Shown: positions 17,356 through 25,246 of the stretch, in pieces
How positions within the stretch are numbered: the stretch's first letter is position 1
Layout: each line of letters opens with the position of its first letter
DNA from: Chlorobiaceae bacterium
Lineage (GTDB): Bacteria; Bacteroidota; Chlorobiia; Chlorobiales; Chlorobiaceae
Assembly: GCA_012972835.1 (NCBI GenBank)
Contig: JABDHK010000035.1
Location: 1-57,130 of the forward strand
DNA: 57,130 bases
Direction: 5' to 3'
Made by a program: the position numbers and the translations under genes
Notes under the pieces: generated by a model
What the model was told of the DNA's origin: nothing
Seen by the model: the letters and a program-made list of their open reading frames with translations, nothing else
Databases searched by the model: none

Positions 17356-18060
17356 ATGATTTCAGTCAGGTATCGTGAACATAAAATGCTTCAGGCGTTT
17401 GGGTTGGCTTTTGTCGCCGAATTCATCATTCTTTTACTGCTTTGCATAGGTTTTGTCGGGTTTCAGAGACTTAAAGATAGTGGGATGACGACTCCAGCAA
17501 TTATTCAATTAAGTAGCTTGCCGGAAGTAAAAAAGCAGCTTAATGCACCAGTTGCTCAAAAAAAGTTGCCGCAGCCGCTACAAAAGTTGAGGAGTATGGT
17601 AAAGCCGCATACCATAAAGCATAACATTGTCATGCATGAACTTGCACCTGAAAAACCCATGTCGCAAAGTACTGCTTTTGCACCGATGAGATCTGAGGTG
17701 GTTTCCGGCTCTCCTGCAGGCACTCAAAATGGTTTTGTTGAGCAAGTGGCAGCAACGGGAGGTGGAAGTGGTAAAGCAGATCCATTGACAGAATATGCCG
17801 CCAAAGTGAAAGCTGCCGTTCAAGAGGCTATCGAGTATCCTGCTGCGGCTAACAATATGAGAACAAAGAGCCGGGCGCGTGTGGAATTTTCGTTGCGTGA
17901 CGGTCTGCAGCAAAATCCACATATTATCGTAAGCAGTGGCTTAAGTGTTTTTGATCATGCTGCCATTCGTGCGGTTGAAATTGCTCGCTATCCTCTGCCT
18001 CCCCCTCTATTGAGTGGTCAAACAAAGTTGTTTCAGGTTTGGGTGGAATTTCATCGGTAA
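17356..18060 (+). CDS. tonB: TonB-like energy transducer
   Basis: The protein has 234 residues. An N-terminal membrane anchor (about 15-35, AFGLAFVAEFIILLLLCIGF) is followed by a Pro/Lys-rich spacer with weak PxKP-type character and a Gly-rich stretch, then a C-terminal TonB domain: VKAAVQEAIEYPAAA, RARVEFSLRDG, FDHAAIRAVEIARYPLPPP and a closing LFQVWVEF strand. It is dedicated by position to the receptor at 13953. The phosphoesterase gene begins 26 bases after its stop. Confidence 0.9.
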   Translation: MISVRYREHKMLQAFGLAFVAEFIILLLLCIGFVGFQRLKDSGMTTPAIIQLSSLPEVKKQLNAPVAQKKLPQPLQKLRSMVKPHTIKHNIVMHELAPEKPMSQSTAFAPMRSEVVSGSPAGTQNGFVEQVAATGGGSGKADPLTEYAAKVKAAVQEAIEYPAAANNMRTKSRARVEFSLRDGLQQNPHIIVSSGLSVFDHAAIRAVEIARYPLPPPLLSGQTKLFQVWVEFHR

Positions 18061-18086
18061 CCATTGAAAAGAGAGAATCTGCAGTT

Positions 18087-19202
18087 ATGAAAAAAACATT
18101 CATCACGTTTTTAACGGTTATAGCCTTTCTTTTTACTGCGCATAGTGCACATTCGGAAGTAATCAAAAGTCCGGTTGCATTTCATTTTACCACAGTTGGA
18201 GATTGCCGGGGAGAGCCTTCACTTGCCGGAGCAACTGAGCAGGATTTGCTTTGGCTTCAGAATACGAGAGTGCTGGCACGTATGATCAGGGAGATGCAGA
18301 TAGAAAAACCACAGGCATTGTTTTACAATGGCGACATGATTTATGGTTATTCGTCAAAAAAGGAGACGATGGATCGCTACTATGCTTATTGGAGGGGAAT
18401 GATGGCTTGTCTGATGGAGTCGGGCACCTATGTTGTGCCCATTCCAGGTAACCATGAAGTGCAGATTAAGATAAAGAGTGCTGAAGGGAAAGAGAAAAAA
18501 ACTGCTGTCGTTGAAAATGAAAATATCTGGCGCACCAACATGGGGGATCTCATTTTTAATCCGGATCGCTGGAAATCAATAACACACAAGGAAGCTACAG
18601 CCTGGAATGTTGAGAACAGGCCAAAAATCGGGACGGATGGGATTACTACTGATCAAAAGCAACTCAGTTATTCATTTGACGTTGGAAAAAGTCATTTTTC
18701 GATGATCAATACCGATCCTGTCGGGTTCGACAGCTCAGCTCCAGTAAAATGGCTTGAAGCTGATTTTAAGGCCGCAAAAAAAAGAGGAGCAAAAAAGTTC
18801 TTTATATTTGGTCATAAAATGGCGTTTACCTATGTGCCGGAAAAACAGAAAGCTGATAAACAAAACAAGGAGGGTGGGTTTGATGCAAGACCCGAGATCC
18901 GTGATGCATTCTGGAATCTGGTAGAGGCTTATCAGGCACTATATTTTACCGGACATGAGCATACCTATCATGCTGAACAGCCACGAAAAAATCAAGGAGG
19001 CAAGGCTTGGCAGGTGATAGTCGGCGGTGGCGGCTCTCCATTCTCCATTCCAAAAGAGTTCATGGAAAAAGAGGGTGAACGGATGTATGCATGGGCAGAT
19101 GTGTTGATCTATGAAAATGGAAAAGTCAGCATCAGGATTGTAGGATTTGATGAAGATTTTGGGCCGACACGGGTTATTGAAGAGTGGGATATTGCAGCTT
19201 GA
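18087..19202 (+). CDS. Exported metallophosphoesterase (calcineurin-like)
   Basis: Periplasmic or secreted hydrolase of 371 residues. The start at 18087 gives a good signal peptide (MKKTFITFLTVIAFLFTAHS, cleavage after about AHS). All motifs of a two-metal phosphoesterase are present: VGDCRG, YNGDMIYGY, PGNHEVQ, FIFGHKMAF and FTGHEHTYH. The fold is that of purple-acid-phosphatase-like enzymes; the natural substrate is not evident. As the last gene of the receptor-exbB-exbD-tonB cluster it could release phosphate from the compound brought in by the receptor. Confidence 0.9.
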   Translation: MKKTFITFLTVIAFLFTAHSAHSEVIKSPVAFHFTTVGDCRGEPSLAGATEQDLLWLQNTRVLARMIREMQIEKPQALFYNGDMIYGYSSKKETMDRYYAYWRGMMACLMESGTYVVPIPGNHEVQIKIKSAEGKEKKTAVVENENIWRTNMGDLIFNPDRWKSITHKEATAWNVENRPKIGTDGITTDQKQLSYSFDVGKSHFSMINTDPVGFDSSAPVKWLEADFKAAKKRGAKKFFIFGHKMAFTYVPEKQKADKQNKEGGFDARPEIRDAFWNLVEAYQALYFTGHEHTYHAEQPRKNQGGKAWQVIVGGGGSPFSIPKEFMEKEGERMYAWADVLIYENGKVSIRIVGFDEDFGPTRVIEEWDIAA

Positions 19203-19260
19203 TTTAGCTTGCAGGCATGTGCTTGTGCTGCTTGTGGTATCTAAGGGGAATGAAGCGCGC

Positions 19261-19650
19261 TTAACACTTGCCTGATGACAATGGCACGGTTTCCTGAGAA
19301 GAGATAAGACATGAAAAGGTGCCTGAGCCCTCTTCTTTTTCAAGATGATGGTGAAGAAGCAGGAGCAACTGGTCGATTTCATGAAGCAGGTTGCGGTGAT
19401 TGAAGGCCAGTGCGACAAGAAATAAAGGAAATGAAATGTGCTCTTTTCTTAATTTTCGAAGAACATTGCCCATTGCCTGCGTCATCATGGGAAGTGTTCG
19501 GGTAACATGTACCGGAATGATTTCTCTCTCTTTCTGCACATCAGGCTGCCGGTAATCACAGCTGAAATAAAAATCTTCCTTTTCACTCCACTCTATGATG
19601 ATCTTGAAGGGTTTAACGCTACTCATTGCTGGTTTACTGTTGTGAGTCAT
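19261..19650 (-). CDS. Unknown 129-residue protein preceded by a Pho-type box
   Basis: I do not recognise the family. The core is MSSVKPFKIIIEWSEKEDFY followed by FSCDYRQ, then a helical part with a basic segment (NVLRKLRKEH), a hydrophobic helix (ISFPLFLVALAFNH) and a Leu/His-rich helix (HEIDQLLLLLHHHLEKEE). There is no signal peptide, so it is probably cytoplasmic. ATG at 19650 was chosen; ATG at 19626 is also possible. It converges with the phosphoesterase gene and is divergent from the DUF1848 gene. The two hexamers TTAACA-N5-GTAACA, identical to those before the TonB receptor, lie 60 bases upstream on its own strand, which ties it to the same regulon. Confidence 0.65.
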   Translation of the reverse strand: MTHNSKPAMSSVKPFKIIIEWSEKEDFYFSCDYRQPDVQKEREIIPVHVTRTLPMMTQAMGNVLRKLRKEHISFPLFLVALAFNHRNLLHEIDQLLLLLHHHLEKEEGSGTFSCLISSQETVPLSSGKC

Positions 19651-19709
19651 AAAAATACATTTCCTTGATTGATTATACCTATTACATGGTTCATAATCCA
19701 GAGCCACAA

Positions 19710-19726
19710 TGTTACATCAATGTTAA
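19710..19726 (-). promoter_or_regulatory. Candidate Pho-type box upstream of the unknown minus-strand gene
   Basis: Read on the minus strand: TTAACA, 5-base spacer TTGAT, GTAACA. Both hexamers and the spacing are identical to the box at 13820-13836. The box points toward the gene starting at 19650, with 60 bases between. Confidence 0.55.
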
Positions 19727-19789
19727 ATTTCTGCATGGATAGTATGCAACAGGCTATGTTACTGCTGTGCCAACACCCATAAACTTTGT

Positions 19790-20695
19790 ATGATTATAAG
19801 CGCAAGCAGAAGAAGTGATATTCCGGCTTTTTATGGCGAGTGGCTGGTAAATCGTTTACGGGCAGGGGAGGTGCTGGTGCGGAACCCCATGCAGGCGAAA
19901 CAGGTGAGCAGGATTTCGCTCTCTCCTGAAGTTGTTGATGCTCTTGTCTTCTGGACTAAAAATCCTGAAAACTTTCTTTCCCGCCTGCCGGAAATTGATT
20001 CCCTTGGATACACCTACTATTTCCTGTTTACAATTACTCCCTATGATGTCATGCTTGAACCAGGTGTAGCAGATAAACTCTCAATTGTTGAGGTATTCAG
20101 GCGGCTTTCGCGTCTCATTGGCCCTGAAAAAGTGATATGGCGGTACGATCCCATTATCATGACCGATATGTATACTCCAGCCTGGCACGCAGCCTTGTTT
20201 CGCTCTCTTGCAGAAAAACTTGCAGGCTGCACTGAACGCTGTATCATCAGCTTTTTTGATGATTACCGCAAGGTAAGAACCCGGATGCGCAATATCGTCT
20301 ACACCATGCCCGACAAGGCAGAGATGGGGGAGCTTGCCGGAATGTTGGCTGTTGCTGCAGCCTCTCATGACATGGCACTCTTTACATGCAGTCACGATAT
20401 AGATCTCTCACATCACGGCATCATGCACAGTCGTTGTATTGATGGTGATCTTGTAGAGCGCATTACAGGGCGGAAGTTAACGGTGAGCAAAAAAGAGAGC
20501 AGGCAGCGACAAGCTTGCGGCTGTATAGAGAGCCGCGATATCGGCAGCTACAACACCTGCACACACGGTTGCCTATACTGCTACGCAGTTTCCAGCCAGG
20601 CAAGAGCATGCGCGGCACGTCATAACTTCAACCCCAACTCGCCACTTCTCTGCGATACCTTGAAGAAAGATGAAACCATCACCACCAGTAAATAA
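19790..20695 (+). CDS. DUF1848 protein with C-terminal iron-sulfur-type cysteine motif
   Basis: The protein has 301 residues of the DUF1848 family. The start MIISASRRSDIPAFYGEW is typical, and VFWTKNPENFLSRL, YYFLFTITPYD and IWRYDPI are conserved family blocks. Near the C-terminus, CGCIESRDIGSYNTCTHGCLYCYA carries a CxxxCxxC arrangement like that of radical SAM enzymes, but at the wrong end of the protein. Members are thought to be radical-SAM-related, possibly DNA-lesion-repair-like; the function is not established. It stands alone and converges with the permease gene at 20768. Confidence 0.85.
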   Translation: MIISASRRSDIPAFYGEWLVNRLRAGEVLVRNPMQAKQVSRISLSPEVVDALVFWTKNPENFLSRLPEIDSLGYTYYFLFTITPYDVMLEPGVADKLSIVEVFRRLSRLIGPEKVIWRYDPIIMTDMYTPAWHAALFRSLAEKLAGCTERCIISFFDDYRKVRTRMRNIVYTMPDKAEMGELAGMLAVAAASHDMALFTCSHDIDLSHHGIMHSRCIDGDLVERITGRKLTVSKKESRQRQACGCIESRDIGSYNTCTHGCLYCYAVSSQARACAARHNFNPNSPLLCDTLKKDETITTSK

Positions 20696-20716
20696 TTTTG
20701 TTCATCCTCTTCCTTC

Positions 20717-20748
20717 TGTCCTTTGTGTCACTGCTGTCCCTTTTGTCC
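20717..20748 (+). repeat. 9-bp-periodic TGTCC tract in a convergent gap
   Basis: The tetramer TGTC recurs at 20717, 20726, 20735 and 20744, an exact 9-base period, with pyrimidine-rich filling. It lies in the 72-base gap between two converging genes. A closely similar tract is at 42438-42468, also between converging genes. Confidence 0.6.
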
Positions 20749-20767
20749 TTGATCTTCTTTTTTCTTG

Positions 20768-22003
20768 CTACTTCGGCCTCAAAGCTTCCACCGGATCAAG
20801 ATTAGCAGCTTTCCATGCCGGGAAGAGCCCAAAGGCCATGCCGATTGCCGAGCAGACAACCATTGATACGCTTATCCAGAGCCAGGGAAATATTGGTGGC
20901 AGGTTGAACTTCAAGGCAACGATATTGCCAGCCACAATACCAACCATAATACCGATAAGGCCTCCGGCAAGAGAGAGAAAAAGCGATTCAAAAAGAAACT
21001 GACGGAGAATGCTTCTCCTTGGAGCGCCGACCGATTTTCTGATACCGATCTCGCGGGTTCTTTCAGTAACGCTGACCAGCATGATGTTCATAATACCTAC
21101 TCCTGCGGTCAGGAGGGCCATAAAACTGATGATGAAGGCACCGGTACTGATTGCGCGCTTTATATCCCTGAACGAATCTATGAGTGATTCGTTTGTTCTG
21201 ATTTCAAAGTCATTGGTATTTTTGACGGTAAGTCCTCTTGCAAGTCTCATCGCCCCGATTGCCCGGTCAATGGCAACCGGATACTCTTTGCGTGAGAGCG
21301 CTTCCACGGTAATGTTCAGGCTGCTCTTTTCGTTGATATGATCCAGGTAGCGGGTAATGGGAATGAGCAAAAAGTTATCCTGGCTCTGGCCGAATGCTGC
21401 GCCTTTTTTATCAAAAACTCCAGTAACGATATAGACCTCTCCGTTAACCTTGATAAATTTGTTCTCCGGATTTTCGCCTGAAGGAAAGAGTGTAGCTGCA
21501 AGCTCACTTCCAAGGACTGCAGTGTTTCTTGCAGATTTAATATCGTTTTCTGTAAGATTACGGCCAGTCGCAATAGTGTAGCCGTTTGAAGTGGAAAAGT
21601 TTTCATCACCGCCAGTCAACGTGACATCAGGATTGGTTGAGAGGTTTGCATATCTCGCCTGATTGGCCTGACTGGAAATGGTGAAGCCGATATTGCGGGC
21701 GTGTGTTTCCATGCTTTTTCTGAATAAGAGAGCCTGCTGATAGGTGATATCCTTTCGGTTGGCATAGATGTTCCGTTTGTGTCCACTACCGAAGACTGTG
21801 GCAGGATTTTTCTGTATCTGGAAAGTGTTGGCTCCAAGGCTTGTAAGGCCTGATTCCACGCTTTTATCAATAGCATCAAGCGCTGTCATGACGGCAATGA
21901 TGGAAAAAACCCCTACGGCAACACCCATTATGGTAAGCCACGAGCGGAGCTTGTTGACGAAAAGAGAGTAAACCGCCTGAGATATGGTTTCACGCAACAG
22001 CAT
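20768..22003 (-). CDS. ABC transporter permease, MacB/FtsX type (second permease)
   Basis: Inner-membrane permease of 411 residues. An N-terminal span (SWLTIMGVAVGVFSIIAVMT) is followed by a large periplasmic MacB-type core domain (about 45-270) and three C-terminal FtsX-type spans, with the coupling motif VTERTREIGIRKSVGAPRRS. It is the last gene of a five-gene efflux operon and lies 8 bases after the first permease. It resembles that permease over its whole length, so the two probably form a heterodimer and not a MacB homodimer. Substrate unknown. Confidence 0.9.
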   Translation of the reverse strand: MLLRETISQAVYSLFVNKLRSWLTIMGVAVGVFSIIAVMTALDAIDKSVESGLTSLGANTFQIQKNPATVFGSGHKRNIYANRKDITYQQALLFRKSMETHARNIGFTISSQANQARYANLSTNPDVTLTGGDENFSTSNGYTIATGRNLTENDIKSARNTAVLGSELAATLFPSGENPENKFIKVNGEVYIVTGVFDKKGAAFGQSQDNFLLIPITRYLDHINEKSSLNITVEALSRKEYPVAIDRAIGAMRLARGLTVKNTNDFEIRTNESLIDSFRDIKRAISTGAFIISFMALLTAGVGIMNIMLVSVTERTREIGIRKSVGAPRRSILRQFLFESLFLSLAGGLIGIMVGIVAGNIVALKFNLPPIFPWLWISVSMVVCSAIGMAFGLFPAWKAANLDPVEALRPK

Positions 22004-22011
22004 AAGTACTC

Positions 22012-23271
22012 CTATTCATAACGCAACGAGTCTGCCGGATCAAGCTTGGAAGCTGAAACGGCCGGAGCAAGACCTGAGATAATACCGGTAATCACTGAAA
22101 CAGCAAGACTTGCCATAACCAGGTCAAGTGAAAACTGTATTGGAAAATCGGGCACAATTTTTTCGATGGCGACGGTAATAAGGAGCGCGATGCCGAGCCC
22201 TGCAAAGCCACCGATGAGGCAGATCATGATCGATTCGATAAGAAACTGCAGCAGAATGGTCTGTCGTCTGGCACCGAGTGCCTTGCGCAGTCCGATCTCC
22301 CTGGTGCGTTCCTTGACGCTGACGAAGGTGATGTTCATAATGCCGATAGCTCCGACAAAAAGAGACATGCCGGTAATGAAGATGCCTGCGATTGCAATAC
22401 CGTTTTTGATAGGGTCAAGCTGGCTTTTGAACGCTTTCTGCTCATTGATTGAGAAGTCCTCCTCCTTTCCTGCCGGAATTCTGCGGATTCTTCTCATCAG
22501 CCCGAGCAGCTCCTCCTTGGCTTCTTCAACACGGGTCTGATCTTTGATTTTTATCCTGATGGTTGTAAACATGTTTTTGCCGTAAGCCTTTTTAAAGGCT
22601 CCGAGTGGCATGATGATCTGATTGTCAAAACTGAAAAGTCCGAGAAACTTTCCCTGTTTTCTGAAAATCCCGATAACACGGCATTTACAATTTTTCAGCT
22701 GTATTGAATTGCCGAGAGCAGGTTCATTTGGAAAGAGACCAGTGGCGATATCGTCACCGATAACGCAGACCATTTCACTGCTGGCAGATTCAGATGGGGT
22801 AAAGAATCGACCGGATGAGAGCCCGCCAGCTGCCGTTTGCGGGTACTCATGGTTTGTGCCGAGGGAAAAGACCTGTTCAAGGATACGATCCCTGTATTTG
22901 GCGGATGCCTGATAGGTTGACATCTGCGGAACTGCCAGGAGCAGTTCTGAACGAGGATTGTCGGCAATGATCCTGTTGAGCTGATCGGCATACTCCGTTT
23001 TCAGATCGGGACGGTTCCGGTAGAGCCACCACTGCCCCATGGTACTCCACGATGATTTCTGGACATAGATGACATCATAGCCAAGCATGGCAAGGCTTTT
23101 ATCAAATCCCCGGTCGATACCGTTGATCGCTGTACCCATCATGGTAATTGCAACAATGCCGATGATAACACCGAGTGCGGTCAGAAAGGAGCGGATTTTA
23201 TTTGCTCTGATCTGGTAAAGAGCCATTTTCAGGCTCTCTGTGGTTTCATAGCGGAACTGTCGGTAATTCAT
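22012..23271 (-). CDS. ABC transporter permease, MacB/FtsX type (first permease)
   Basis: The protein has 419 residues with the same architecture as its downstream neighbour. A first span (FLTALGVIIGIVAITMMGTA) is followed by a periplasmic domain and three C-terminal spans, with the cytoplasmic coupling helix VKERTREIGLRKALGARRQ. It starts directly at the stop of the ATPase gene (no gap), which implies tight translational coupling. Unlike E. coli MacB, the ATPase is a separate polypeptide. Confidence 0.9.
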   Translation of the reverse strand: MNYRQFRYETTESLKMALYQIRANKIRSFLTALGVIIGIVAITMMGTAINGIDRGFDKSLAMLGYDVIYVQKSSWSTMGQWWLYRNRPDLKTEYADQLNRIIADNPRSELLLAVPQMSTYQASAKYRDRILEQVFSLGTNHEYPQTAAGGLSSGRFFTPSESASSEMVCVIGDDIATGLFPNEPALGNSIQLKNCKCRVIGIFRKQGKFLGLFSFDNQIIMPLGAFKKAYGKNMFTTIRIKIKDQTRVEEAKEELLGLMRRIRRIPAGKEEDFSINEQKAFKSQLDPIKNGIAIAGIFITGMSLFVGAIGIMNITFVSVKERTREIGLRKALGARRQTILLQFLIESIMICLIGGFAGLGIALLITVAIEKIVPDFPIQFSLDLVMASLAVSVITGIISGLAPAVSASKLDPADSLRYE

Positions 23272-23961
23272 TTATCGCCTGGTGTCGCTTTCGATTTTTC
23301 CATCCCTGAGCCGGATGACACGGCGGGTATAGCGCGCAATATCCTCTTCATGGGTTATCAGGATGATGGTGTTGCCTGCATCGGAAAGTGCTCCAAAGAT
23401 ATCCATGATATCGTGACTGGTTGCGGTGTCGAGATTTCCTGTAGGTTCATCAGCAAGAATGATCGAGGGCTTGTTGATCAGTGCTCTTGCTATGGCTACC
23501 CGCTGAATCTGGCCTCCTGAAAGTTCAGCAGGCTTATGGGTAATCCGGTCAGCGAGGCCAACTTTGATCAATGCTTCTGAAGCACGCTCTTCACGTTCTT
23601 CCGGAGGAACGCCGGCATAGATAAGCGGCAGCTCAACATTTCGAAGGCAGTTAAGCCGGGGAAGCAGGTTGAATGTTTGAAAAACAAACCCTATTTCCCG
23701 GTTTCTTATACGCGCCAGTTCATCGTCATCCATTTCAGCGACTTGCTGTCCGTTGAGCTCATAAATACCTGAAGTTGGGGTATCAAGACAGCCTATGATA
23801 TTCATGAGTGTTGATTTTCCGCTGCCGGATGGCCCCATGATTGCAGCATAGTCGTTACGCTTGAAATCAAGGTTGATAGAGTCGAGTGCCCGTACAACCT
23901 GATCGCCCATAGTGTAGAATTTACAGAGCGACTCCATGATGATGATCGCCTGCGCCTCCAT
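23272..23961 (-). CDS. ABC transporter ATP-binding protein (MacB/LolD type)
   Basis: The protein has 229 residues. Walker [11 protein letters not shown]-loop [12 protein letters not shown], signature [15 protein letters not shown], Walker [12 protein letters not shown] and the switch histidine in LITHEED are all present. The family (3.A.1.122-like) drives tripartite export or lipoprotein release; with an adaptor, TolC and two permeases beside it, export is the better reading. ATG at 23961 avoids the long overlap with the adaptor gene that a start at 24042 would cause; ATG at 23937 is also possible. Confidence 0.92.
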   Translation of the reverse strand: MEAQAIIIMESLCKFYTMGDQVVRALDSINLDFKRNDYAAIMGPSGSGKSTLMNIIGCLDTPTSGIYELNGQQVAEMDDDELARIRNREIGFVFQTFNLLPRLNCLRNVELPLIYAGVPPEEREERASEALIKVGLADRITHKPAELSGGQIQRVAIARALINKPSIILADEPTGNLDTATSHDIMDIFGALSDAGNTIILITHEEDIARYTRRVIRLRDGKIESDTRR

Positions 23962-23971
23962 CACTGGGTTA

Positions 23972-25222
23972 TTATTGCTGCTGTTTGACAAGGCATCCCT
24001 CTTTGAGCTGGCTGGTAATGGCAGTGTAACTTCCTGAAACAACCTCTTCTCCTTTTGTTACTCCTTCAGTGACGATAATATGGGTATTGTCGGTCGTACC
24101 GGTTTTAACCGGACGGAACGATGCCTTGCCTCCTTTAATAACAAATACTCCTTGCTGGCTGTCGGGTGCTTTGCTTTTTGCTGCAATGGTTACAGCTGTT
24201 TTTTCTGGTTTTTCCTTTTCAGGTGTTCCGGATGAGCTTCTGATGGTCACGCTTTGAATGGGGACAACAAGGGCGTTTTTTACCCGTTGCGATTCAATAT
24301 CCGCAGTTGCACTCATACCGGGCTTCAGCAGGCGATCATGGTTGAAAATATGAATCTTTACCGAAAAATTTGTGACCTCCTCCTGTGTGCCTGTTGCCTT
24401 GGAAATGGCTGAATTGGATATCTCATGGACTATACCATGAAAAATTCGATCGCCGAACGCATCGACCTTGATTGAAACCGGATTGCCGGGTTTAACGTTG
24501 ACGATATCGTTTTCATTGACATCAACTTTGACCTGCATACTGTCAAGGTTCGCAAGCCGCAGGACTTCAGTCCCAGGGAACTGACCTGTGCCCACTACAC
24601 GCTCACCAAGCTTGTTGTTCAGCGCGATGATAGACCCGCTTATCGGTGCACGGACCACGGTTTTTTTCAACCGATCCTGATTCTGGTCAAGCAGACTTTT
24701 GTTCTGTTCAATGGTATAAAGTGATGCCTGGAAGATTGCTCGAGCACTCAGGGCATTGGTTTTTGAAGCCAGAAAATCTGTTTCGGAGATCAGCTTTTCC
24801 TTGTAAAGCAGCGATGCCTTGTGGAAATCATCTTCGGCCTTGAGCTTTCTTGATCGTGACTCAAGGCTTTGTGATTTGGCTGAATTAAGCTGGGCGAGGC
24901 TCTGTTCTACCTGGTTGATGTAGAGGTCGGGCTGGATTTTAAGAAGAAGGTCTCCTTTTTTGACGCTTTGACCATCCTGGATGGGCAATTCGATAATTTC
25001 GCCAGAAACGTCCGGCGATATTGCAACGACAATTTCCGGTTCTATTTTTCCTGTTGCGGTAACGATATGAACAACCTCTTTGATGAAAACCTTTTCAGTA
25101 GTTACCTCTACCGGCTTTTCTCTGAGGCTGAGCAGGGCAAAAAGTGATCCTCCCGCAACAAGGAGCCCTGCAATGGTAATCAATATTGTTTTCCGGTTCA
25201 GCCGGGATTTTTGTTTGCTCAT
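23972..25222 (-). CDS. Periplasmic adaptor protein of an efflux system (MacA/HlyD type)
   Basis: The protein has 416 residues. An N-terminal membrane anchor (about 11-30, [20 protein letters not shown]) is followed by a lipoyl-type half-motif ([20 protein letters not shown]), a helical hairpin (about 95-190) that would touch TolC, the second lipoyl half ([13 protein letters not shown]), a beta-barrel and a membrane-proximal domain. It links the inner-membrane ABC permeases to the outer-membrane protein encoded just upstream. ATG at 25222 preferred over an in-frame TTG at 25237. Confidence 0.92.
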   Translation of the reverse strand: MSKQKSRLNRKTILITIAGLLVAGGSLFALLSLREKPVEVTTEKVFIKEVVHIVTATGKIEPEIVVAISPDVSGEIIELPIQDGQSVKKGDLLLKIQPDLYINQVEQSLAQLNSAKSQSLESRSRKLKAEDDFHKASLLYKEKLISETDFLASKTNALSARAIFQASLYTIEQNKSLLDQNQDRLKKTVVRAPISGSIIALNNKLGERVVGTGQFPGTEVLRLANLDSMQVKVDVNENDIVNVKPGNPVSIKVDAFGDRIFHGIVHEISNSAISKATGTQEEVTNFSVKIHIFNHDRLLKPGMSATADIESQRVKNALVVPIQSVTIRSSSGTPEKEKPEKTAVTIAAKSKAPDSQQGVFVIKGGKASFRPVKTGTTDNTHIIVTEGVTKGEEVVSGSYTAITSQLKEGCLVKQQQ

Positions 25223-25246
25223 GAATGGTATACTCAATTCTGTTTT

